From JAABTH01 sp964390725 (GTDB lineage: Bacteria > Bacillota > Dethiobacteria > DTU022): a stretch of 64,000 nucleotides of DNA. The DNA is taken from contig CAYMIW010000003.1 of NCBI GenBank assembly GCA_964390725.1, positions 115,550 to 179,549 on the forward strand, in the 5' to 3' direction. Below the pieces are notes generated by a model. That model saw nothing but the letters and a program-made list of their open reading frames with translations. It had not been told where the DNA came from and made no database searches. The position numbers and the translations under genes were made by a program. Below, one piece after another: positions 34,303-41,597 of this stretch (position 1 is the stretch's first letter; every line of letters starts with the position of its first letter).

Positions 34303-35286
34303 TTACCTTCCTCCCATCAGCAAAGCCATCAATGCTTTCGAAGTGTGCAGGCGGTTTTCTGCTTCGTCGTAAACGACTGAACGGGGGCCATCAATAACGG
34401 TATCGCTGACTTCATTTCCCCTGTCGGCGGGCAGTGCGTGCATGTAGCAGACATTATTTTTCCCCAGGGAAATTTTGTCTTCCGTACAGATCCAACCGCG
34501 GTTTTTTTCAAGTCTTTTACTGCTTGTCATTCCTTCAGGATCTGTAACCCAATCACCCCAGTTCTTGGGAATAACTACATCTGCATTCTCATAAGCGGCA
34601 TCCATATCATCAGTTATAGTAAGCGAACCGCCGAACTGGCCGGCATTTTCCCTGGCCTGCCTGATAACCCAATCGGGGAGTTCGTAACCTTCAGGATGAG
34701 CAAGCCAGACATCCATACCATAGCGGGGGAAAAGCAGAACCTGGGAGAGAGGTACTGATATAGGTTTTTTATGACTTGTTGCATAAGCCCAGATTATAGA
34801 AACCTTTTTGCTATTCAGGGAGTCTAATTTTTCCTGCATGGTCATCAGGTCGGCGATTGCCTGTAACGGGTGGTAAAGGTCGCACTGCATGTTAATCACT
34901 GGCACAGATGAATGCTCGGCCATTTCACGCAAGTAGTTATTACCAATGCCCCAGAAACAGTTGCGGCAGGCTATACCGTGACCGTAGCGGGAGAGAATAA
35001 TTGCGGTATCTTTAGCCGATTCGCCGTGGGCTATTTGCATGGTACTTGTATCGAGATAATTCGCATGACCTCCCAACTGGGCCAGACCTGCTTCCATGGA
35101 GTTCCTGGTCCTGGTAGACTGCTCAAAGAACATTAAAAACATGGTTTTATTTTCAAGGTAAGGGGTGTTAAGGCCCAGGGCAAATTTTTTTTTGAGGTCA
35201 TAAGACACCTCAAGTAAAGTGTCAATTTCTTCTTTATTCCAATCCTGAAGGGTGATGAAGTGTTTATTTTTAAAAATAGTTTGCAT
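34303..35286 (-). CDS. ygeW: YgeW-type knotted carbamoyltransferase
   Basis: A 327-residue carbamoyltransferase of the aspartate/ornithine superfamily. The carbamoyl phosphate site is STRTR at 57-61, followed by HPLQAIADLMT and MHALPADRG in place of the usual HCLP. GMDVWLAHPEGYELPD and the position beside ygeY match the YgeW branch, whose acceptor is still unknown (2,3-diaminopropionate or an oxalurate-like compound has been proposed). It is shorter than E. coli YgeW (about 396). ATG has AAAGGAGGT upstream, and the gene directly abuts ygeY. Last gene of a seven-gene operon; a biosynthetic ArgF role is unlikely. Confidence 0.78.
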   Translation of the reverse strand: MQTIFKNKHFITLQDWNKEEIDTLLEVSYDLKKKFALGLNTPYLENKTMFLMFFEQSTRTRNSMEAGLAQLGGHANYLDTSTMQIAHGESAKDTAIILSRYGHGIACRNCFWGIGNNYLREMAEHSSVPVINMQCDLYHPLQAIADLMTMQEKLDSLNSKKVSIIWAYATSHKKPISVPLSQVLLFPRYGMDVWLAHPEGYELPDWVIRQARENAGQFGGSLTITDDMDAAYENADVVIPKNWGDWVTDPEGMTSSKRLEKNRGWICTEDKISLGKNNVCYMHALPADRGNEVSDTVIDGPRSVVYDEAENRLHTSKALMALLMGGR

Positions 35287-36504
35287 TCAAATACCTCCTT
35301 TGAACTTGGTAGTGTAGAGAAGGGGAAACAAAGCATAGATGGCAGAAGCTTTAACCAGTTCTGACTTCCAGGTTTTTTCATTTGGAGCGTGGGCTTCCTC
35401 TTCGTGGCCGGGGCCAAACCCCACGCAGGGTATACCGTAAAGCCCCATAATTGAAACCCCGTTGGTGGAAAAGGTCCACTTGCCGATAATAGGATCATGA
35501 TTAAAAAGTTTGCTATATGCTTCAGCAAGTGTTTCAACTACAGGGTGTTCCTGATCAATTAACCAGGCAGGAAAGTATGCTTCTGAAGGATAAACCAGGC
35601 CTGTATAAGACGGTCTCCTGTAATCATATAGCTCAACTACGGCGGAGGTGTTCTTTACAGAAGCCAGGTTTTTCACTTCATCCAGGGCTTTTTCAGCTGT
35701 TTCACCAAGGGTTAAACGACGGTCTATTGAAATAGAGCAGCCATCGGCAACTGCACAGCGGGAGGGGGAGCTGAAAAATATTTCAGATACTGTTAGCGAT
35801 CCCCTGCCCAGGATAGGATGATCTCCCAATAATTTATTCAATTCTTCCAGTTCTTTTATGATCGGGGCCATTTTATAAATGGCATTTTCACCCCGTTCCG
35901 GGGCCGAACCGTGACAGCTGAGCCCGGTGGTTGATACTTTTATTTCCATTCGTCCTCTTTGGCCGAGGTAAATATTACACGAAGTAGGTTCGGTAAGCAC
36001 GACCAGTTCAGGTTCTATCCCGCCTTCATTAATGATATACTGCCAGCAGAGACCGTCACAATCTTCTTCCTGGACTGTGCCGGTTACCAGAAGGGTGTAA
36101 TCACCCTGTAAATTTAAATCTTTTATTATTCTGGCTGCGTATACCATGGCAGCCATGCCGCCAAGTTGATCCGACGTTCCCCTGCCAACGATTATTTCTT
36201 CGTTTTCGTAACCAAGCAGAGGGTCGTAATCCCAAAGGTTTATATCTCCTGTGCCTACATTGTCAATATGAGCGTCCATGGCAATCAGCGTGCTGCCCTG
36301 ACCTAAATAACCAAGGATATTACCCATTGGATCAACTTCGATCCGGTCAAAACCGACTTTATTCATTTCCTCCCCGATTCTCTCGATTCTTTTTTCTTCT
36401 CCCGTACTTTCGGCCGGAATAGCGACCATTTCTCTTAAGAATCGGCTCATGTCATCTTTATATCTCTCTGCGCTGCTCAATATTTGTCTGACATCAGCTT
36501 GCAT
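35287..36504 (-). CDS. ygeY: YgeY-family M20 peptidase/deacylase (selenium metabolism hydrolase)
   Basis: A 405-residue Zn hydrolase, the same length as E. coli YgeY (403). Metal and catalytic residues lie in MDAHIDNVGTGD, GRGTSDQLGGMAAM and TVQEEDCDGLCW, with GFGPGHEEEAHAPNEKTW near the end and CHGSAPERG opening the lid. YgeY occurs with ygeW, ygeX, ygfK and ssnA in purine-degrading, selenium-using bacteria; its reaction is not settled, but an N-acyl or peptide bond cleavage is expected. AGAGGAG precedes the ATG. Confidence 0.85.
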   Translation of the reverse strand: MQADVRQILSSAERYKDDMSRFLREMVAIPAESTGEEKRIERIGEEMNKVGFDRIEVDPMGNILGYLGQGSTLIAMDAHIDNVGTGDINLWDYDPLLGYENEEIIVGRGTSDQLGGMAAMVYAARIIKDLNLQGDYTLLVTGTVQEEDCDGLCWQYIINEGGIEPELVVLTEPTSCNIYLGQRGRMEIKVSTTGLSCHGSAPERGENAIYKMAPIIKELEELNKLLGDHPILGRGSLTVSEIFFSSPSRCAVADGCSISIDRRLTLGETAEKALDEVKNLASVKNTSAVVELYDYRRPSYTGLVYPSEAYFPAWLIDQEHPVVETLAEAYSKLFNHDPIIGKWTFSTNGVSIMGLYGIPCVGFGPGHEEEAHAPNEKTWKSELVKASAIYALFPLLYTTKFKGGI

Positions 36505-36554
36505 GAAATTATCTCCTCTTTAGCTTACTAAGTTGCCTGAGCTGCTTGTTACAT

Positions 36555-37022
36555 TTAATCGTTTTCTTCAAGCCCTTTGCTTACAGCTTTTACTATATGA
36601 TGGTACCCGGTGCAGCGGCAAAAATTGCCGGACAGACCTTCTTTAATTTCTTCTACAGTTAGTTTTTTGCCTTCGGCAGCCATTGCTGTGGCGGTAACAA
36701 GAAAACCGGGAGTACAAAAACCGCATTGGACTGCTCCTTCATTGATAAATGCTTTCTGCATTTTTGATAGTTTGCCGTCAACGGCGAGTCCTTCAACAGT
36801 GGTAACTTCTTTGCCGTTAGCACGGGCAGCCAGGTAAAGGCAGGAATTGACTGGTTTGCCATCTACCAAAACGGTACAGGTGCCGCATTCCCCCACGCTG
36901 CAGCCTTCTTTGGTCCCGGTCAGTTGCAGGCGGTTTCGAATTATTTCCAGCAGCGTTTCGCCGCTGTTGATTTCCAGCTCTTTCATTACGCCGTTAATAG
37001 TAAACCTAATTATTTTCTGCAT
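36555..37022 (-). CDS. Molybdenum hydroxylase 2Fe-2S subunit (XdhC/CoxS-like)
   Basis: A 155-residue iron-sulfur subunit that carries electrons from the molybdenum site to the FAD subunit. The plant-type 2Fe-2S cluster is held by C41, C46, C49 and C61; the second cluster by C100, C103, C135 and C137 (QCGFCTPG and NFCRCTGY). The start has GGGGG upstream and overlaps the FAD subunit gene by 17 bases. With the next two genes it forms a three-subunit xanthine dehydrogenase-type enzyme. Confidence 0.93.
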   Translation of the reverse strand: MQKIIRFTINGVMKELEINSGETLLEIIRNRLQLTGTKEGCSVGECGTCTVLVDGKPVNSCLYLAARANGKEVTTVEGLAVDGKLSKMQKAFINEGAVQCGFCTPGFLVTATAMAAEGKKLTVEEIKEGLSGNFCRCTGYHHIVKAVSKGLEEND

Positions 37023-37899
37023 TGTAATAACCCCCTGTCCGGGCGATGGTGGTTAACAGTGACCTCCTGGTTAGCTCAACAATCAGGTGGCTGCGGTATT
37101 CTTTTGATGCACGGGCGGAACTTCTGGGTTGTGCATCATCCAGGGTGAGATAAGCGATTTGCTCAATCATTTCCTGGTTTGGTGAACGCCCTTTTGCAAA
37201 AGCTTCTGCCTGGAAGCAGCGCAATGGTTTAGGCCCGGCAACACCAAGGCTGATACGGATATCTTCAAAGCAGTTCCGTTTGTCCGGCTTACAGAGGGTT
37301 GCCACATTAATAATGGCCAGATCCATTGCTTTACGAGGCGAAAATTTAATGAAGCAGCCGTTATAACCTTGATAGTCCCCGGGTTTAATCATTATTGCTG
37401 TAAGCAGTTCGCCCGGTTGCAGATCAACTTTTCCGGGTCCCAGGAAAAAATCCTGCAGCGGAATCAGGCGGTTACCTTGAACAGACTGTATTTTTAACTG
37501 TGCATTAAAGGCCAGCAGCGGAGGGACACTGTCTGCTGATGGCGAACCGTTGCATATATTACCCCCGATTGTGGCCATGTTACGTAGTTGAGGGCCGCCG
37601 ACTGTCAGTGCAGCTTCGGCCAGGATAGGTAGATTAGTTAAAATGACAGGATCCCGGGCCAGTTGAGAAAAAGATATCATAGCGCCTATATTGATTGATC
37701 CGTCAGTGTCTAAATTGATCTGCTTTAAATCTTCCAGGTGGCTGATATCTATTAAGCATAAAGGTTTCAACTTGTCTTTGCGCATTTCTACCAAAAGATC
37801 CGTGCCCCCGGCAATAACTTTAAATTCATGGTTGTTTGCCATGTAATCAAGAGCACCGGTAAGTGAGTCAGCCTCGTAGTATTTTTCAACCGGAAACAT
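37006..37899 (-). CDS. Molybdenum hydroxylase FAD-binding subunit
   Basis: A 297-residue flavoprotein of the CoxM/XdhB type. FAD contacts are VIAGGTDLLVEMRKD and TVGGPQLRNMATIGGNICNGSPSAD, followed by GVAGPKPLRCFQAE in the C-terminal domain. It passes electrons from the 2Fe-2S subunit to NAD or another acceptor. ATG 37899 has GGAGAGGTG upstream; GTG 37908 is the other choice. It overlaps the neighbouring subunit genes on both sides, so all three are coupled. Confidence 0.9.
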   Translation of the reverse strand: MFPVEKYYEADSLTGALDYMANNHEFKVIAGGTDLLVEMRKDKLKPLCLIDISHLEDLKQINLDTDGSINIGAMISFSQLARDPVILTNLPILAEAALTVGGPQLRNMATIGGNICNGSPSADSVPPLLAFNAQLKIQSVQGNRLIPLQDFFLGPGKVDLQPGELLTAIMIKPGDYQGYNGCFIKFSPRKAMDLAIINVATLCKPDKRNCFEDIRISLGVAGPKPLRCFQAEAFAKGRSPNQEMIEQIAYLTLDDAQPRSSARASKEYRSHLIVELTRRSLLTTIARTGGYYNAENN

Positions 37900-40231
37900 T
37901 ATTATCACCTCTCCTGGTCAGCCCAGCAGACTGAAAGTGCTCGAATGCAACCTGCGGTCTGATTGGGATGCGATTGATGGCCACCCCGGTGGCATTGAGA
38001 ATGGCATTGCGGATTGCCGGTGCCGGCGATATAGTTGGCGGCTCACCCAGTGATTTATTGCCGTATGGGCCGGTCGGTTCAAAAGTTTCAACAAAGGCAA
38101 GGTTAATTTCCGGTGTGTCCAGTATGGTTGGCAGCTTATAGTCAAGTAGATTGTTGTTTAAGGGTTTGCCTGTTTGCATATCGAAAAGTAGTTCTTCTGA
38201 CAGGGCGTAACCAAGGGCCATACTGACACCCCCGTAAACCTGTCCTTCCGCCAGCTTGCGGTTAATGATTGTGCCCGAATCATGAATATTGTAAAGATCT
38301 GTAACTACCACCATTCCGGTTACAGTATCAACTTCTACAGCAGCAAAAGTAGCCCCAAAGGAGATGGCATTCATCCGGGCGTTATTTGATACATCAGCGG
38401 TAATCGGTTCCGCATTGTTCCTGTTGTAATAGCTGTATAAAGCTGCTTCGGAAACAGCCATGATTGTTTTTTTATCACTTTTAGTAACAACCTTACCTTC
38501 CTGAATATCCAGGTTGTCGATTGGTAAGTCAGTCATGCTTTCTGCTGTTTGAAGGATTTTCTGTTTAATTTCCAAAGCGGCTTTTTTAACAGCCATACCG
38601 GAAACATAAGCCTGCCTTGAAGCATAAGCTCCTGTATCAAAGGGGCTGATATCGGTGTCCTGGGTGGTTATCAGGTGAACAGAATCGTATGAAACACCGA
38701 TGGTTTCCGCTGCCATCTGGGCCAATATGGTATCACTTCCCTGGCCAATTTCGGTGGCCCCAACCTGTAGTTGCAGCGATCCATCCTGGTTTAATACTAT
38801 CCTGGCCCCGGCAATTTCCAACCCCGCCGGGTAGGTTCCAGTCCCATAACTGAAACAGGATGTGCCAATCCCCCGCTTGACAGAGGATTCTTTTTTATTA
38901 CTTTGCTCGTAATCTGCTTTTTTAAAATTCCAACCAATCAAGTCCCTGCCTTTAAGCATGCACTCCCTGATGCCACAGCTGAGGATACTGTTGCCGGTGT
39001 CGGGATCTTGAAAGCCGAGATGGTTAAAATTTTTCAGGCGGATTTCTACCGGATCGATATCCAGCTTGCGGGCAATATCGTCCAGGTGGGATTCAAAGGC
39101 AAAGGCTATCTGCGGCGAACCATAGGCGCGCATAGCTCCTGCTACCGGCAGGTTAGTATAAACAGTATGTGGTTTATAACTTATCGCTTCGAAAGAGTAG
39201 AGAAATTTAAATTTTGAACCTCCGGCCATGATTACCGAATGGCCGTGTGATGCGTAAGCACCGGTGTTGGAAATTGCTTCAACGCGAATACCCAGAAGTT
39301 TTCCTTCTGAAGAGACACCTGTTTCAAATTTAACTTTTACAGAATGACGGGTCCTGGTGCATACCATGTAATCTTCCCGGGTCAGCTCCAGCTTAACCGG
39401 TTTACCTCCTACGGCCATGGTCATGGCTGCATTAAGCGGCTCCAGGCAGACATCCTGTTTGCCTCCGAAGCCACCGCCAACATAAGGTTTGATAATGCGA
39501 ATGTTTCCCCAGGGTATTCCCAGGGCCTGACCGACGATGCGGCGGCAGATATGGGGGATCTGGGTTGAGGTGACAATGACTATCCTGTTGTCAGTATCTA
39601 TGTAAGCATAGGAAATGTGGTTTTCAAGGGCACAGTGTTGGACAATCCCTGTTTCCATTTCACCGCTAAAGATAAAATCAGCTTTCTGCATCGTTGCTTC
39701 AATATTACCGATTTCATAGCCGGCAGAACTGACAATATTGCTGCCCCTTTTTTCATGAATCAGCGGGGCATTTTTCTGCATGGCCTCTTCAGCTGAAAGG
39801 ACATGATCCAGTATTTCATAATCAACTTTAATCATCTGCAGTGCCCGCAATGCGGTTTCTTCATCTGTTGCAACAACGGCAGCGATTTCATCACCGACGA
39901 AACGAGCTTTTTCTGTAAGGATTTTTTTATCGGCCACATCGCCGCGCCCTTGTTCCATGGCATAAGGATGACCGGCTGTAGGGTATAGGTTATCCGGGAC
40001 ATTGAAACAGGTCAGAACTGCTTCTACCCCTGGCAAAGCCTGAGCTTCTTCTGTGTTAATCTGCCTGACCCTGGCATGGGCATAGGGGCTGCGCAGAACC
40101 TTACCAACCAGCATGTCAGAGGTTGTTAAGTCACCGGTGTATTTTGCTTTACCGGTAACCTTGGCCTGCGCATCGGATCGAGAAGGGCTGGTTCCGATTA
40201 TTCTATACGGCAATGGTTTTTCTCCTTTCAT
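37886..40231 (-). CDS. Molybdenum hydroxylase catalytic (molybdopterin) subunit
   Basis: A 781-residue large subunit of the xanthine dehydrogenase family. Visible are SPSRSDAQAKVTGKAKYTGDL at the start, GGGFGGKQDVCLEP, the substrate-site segment GAMRAYGSPQIAF, GATEIGQGSDTILAQMAAE and the catalytic Glu in SLGEPPTISPAPAIRNAI. Where true xanthine enzymes read AFRGFG, this one reads AMRAYG, so its substrate may be another purine or N-heterocycle. ATG 40231 overlaps the ssnA stop (TGATG). It works with the FAD and 2Fe-2S subunits encoded immediately downstream. Confidence 0.9.
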   Translation of the reverse strand: MKGEKPLPYRIIGTSPSRSDAQAKVTGKAKYTGDLTTSDMLVGKVLRSPYAHARVRQINTEEAQALPGVEAVLTCFNVPDNLYPTAGHPYAMEQGRGDVADKKILTEKARFVGDEIAAVVATDEETALRALQMIKVDYEILDHVLSAEEAMQKNAPLIHEKRGSNIVSSAGYEIGNIEATMQKADFIFSGEMETGIVQHCALENHISYAYIDTDNRIVIVTSTQIPHICRRIVGQALGIPWGNIRIIKPYVGGGFGGKQDVCLEPLNAAMTMAVGGKPVKLELTREDYMVCTRTRHSVKVKFETGVSSEGKLLGIRVEAISNTGAYASHGHSVIMAGGSKFKFLYSFEAISYKPHTVYTNLPVAGAMRAYGSPQIAFAFESHLDDIARKLDIDPVEIRLKNFNHLGFQDPDTGNSILSCGIRECMLKGRDLIGWNFKKADYEQSNKKESSVKRGIGTSCFSYGTGTYPAGLEIAGARIVLNQDGSLQLQVGATEIGQGSDTILAQMAAETIGVSYDSVHLITTQDTDISPFDTGAYASRQAYVSGMAVKKAALEIKQKILQTAESMTDLPIDNLDIQEGKVVTKSDKKTIMAVSEAALYSYYNRNNAEPITADVSNNARMNAISFGATFAAVEVDTVTGMVVVTDLYNIHDSGTIINRKLAEGQVYGGVSMALGYALSEELLFDMQTGKPLNNNLLDYKLPTILDTPEINLAFVETFEPTGPYGNKSLGEPPTISPAPAIRNAILNATGVAINRIPIRPQVAFEHFQSAGLTRRGDNNVSG

Positions 40232-41559
40232 CAAAATCGCTTCCACAGGGCATCTGCCCGTTCTCTTGCTTTTATCATAATTTCTTTTTCATTAAGGCTG
40301 GTAAGCTTTCTGTCCATCATTAAAATGTTGCCTCCAATAACTGTTGTCACAACCGATCGGCCACTCATCCCAAAAACCATGTGACTATAATAGTTTTCAG
40401 CGGTAAGCGGGGTGGGAGGGTCATAATCAACAAGTATTATATCTGCTGCTGCGCCGGGAGCAATGGCACCCGGGTTTAGCGGAAAAAAATTGGACATTAT
40501 CCGGGGGTTGTTGACAAACTGCATTTGCGGAGGTTCAGACCAGCCGGCAGCAGGATTGTTTTGACAATGCTTGTGCAAGATATGGGCAGTTTTCAAACCT
40601 TCCAGCATATCTGTTGTCATGCCATCGGTTCCCATGCCCACAACAACGTTATGCCCGAGCATTTGACCAACCTGGGCACAGCCGACAGCGTTATTCATAT
40701 TTGATTGCGGGTTGTGGGCAACATTTGTTTTCGTCAGGGCCAGCAATTTCATATCATCCTCACTGATGTGTACACAATGGGCAGCAAGAGTTTTTGGCCC
40801 CAGCAGGTTGTAATGGTTAAGGCGTTCAACCGGGGCCAGTTTGTATTTTCTCAAGCTCTCTTCCACATCATCCCTGCTCTCAGCTACATGAACATGCACT
40901 CCTGTCTCCAGTTCCTGAGCCGTTGTGGCACACTGCTCCATTGTTTCCGGTCCGATAGTGAAGGAGGCGTGCAAACCCATTGTTGCAGTAAGAAACGGCG
41001 AGTTGTTGGAGATGCATTTTTTTATAAATGATTTGTTCTCCTCCAGGGCGGCTTTTGCTTTATCTCTGCCATTTCTATCACTTACTTCGTAACATAGGTT
41101 AGCCCTGATTCCGGTCTCTGTTACGGCACGGGCAATTTGGTCCAGGCTTCCTTCTATAGCCCCAAAACCGGCATGATGGTCAAGTACGGTAGTGGTTCCG
41201 CTTTTTATGCAGCCGATAAAAGTTACCAGGGCGCTGTAGAATATGTCTTCCTGGGTAAGGATGTTATCAAGACGCCACCACAGGCGTTCCAGGATCTGCA
41301 TGAAATCAGCCGGGGCAGGGTTTTTCAGCGCCATTCCTCTTGCCAGGGCGCTGTAAGTATGCGAGTGAACGCAAGTAAAACCGGGCATGATAATTCTGCC
41401 CTCACTGTTGATAAACCTGGCACCTGGTTCAGCGGCGAGAAGTTTTGCTGTCTTCCCAACCCTTGTTATTATATCGTCCCTGATTAATACGGCGCCGTCC
41501 TCAATTACCTGGCATTGAGGACCAAGGGTTATCACAGTTCCGTTTCCAATCAGCAACAT
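40231..41559 (-). CDS. ssnA: SsnA-type aminohydrolase
   Basis: A 442-residue amidohydrolase, the same length as E. coli SsnA. The metal ligands lie in VHSHTYSALARGM, HVHVAESRDDVEES, AAHCVHISEDD and GMGTDGMTTDM; LERLWWRLDNILTQED and LDHHAGFGAIEGSL are close to SsnA. It probably deaminates or opens a purine-like ring; the natural substrate is not established. It lies between the xdhD-like gene and the Mo subunit gene, overlapping the latter by one base. GTGGAG lies upstream of ATG 41559. Confidence 0.88.
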   Translation of the reverse strand: MLLIGNGTVITLGPQCQVIEDGAVLIRDDIITRVGKTAKLLAAEPGARFINSEGRIIMPGFTCVHSHTYSALARGMALKNPAPADFMQILERLWWRLDNILTQEDIFYSALVTFIGCIKSGTTTVLDHHAGFGAIEGSLDQIARAVTETGIRANLCYEVSDRNGRDKAKAALEENKSFIKKCISNNSPFLTATMGLHASFTIGPETMEQCATTAQELETGVHVHVAESRDDVEESLRKYKLAPVERLNHYNLLGPKTLAAHCVHISEDDMKLLALTKTNVAHNPQSNMNNAVGCAQVGQMLGHNVVVGMGTDGMTTDMLEGLKTAHILHKHCQNNPAAGWSEPPQMQFVNNPRIMSNFFPLNPGAIAPGAAADIILVDYDPPTPLTAENYYSHMVFGMSGRSVVTTVIGGNILMMDRKLTSLNEKEIMIKARERADALWKRF

Positions 41560-41597
41560 TAACGTATCTCCACTTCTTTCAATTTTTTCAATCAGAC

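Noticed and set aside
34303..35286. Biosynthetic ornithine carbamoyltransferase (argF)
   Set aside because: HALP replaces HCLP, the domain after it fits YgeW, and all neighbours are the ygeY/ssnA/xdh set, not arginine genes.
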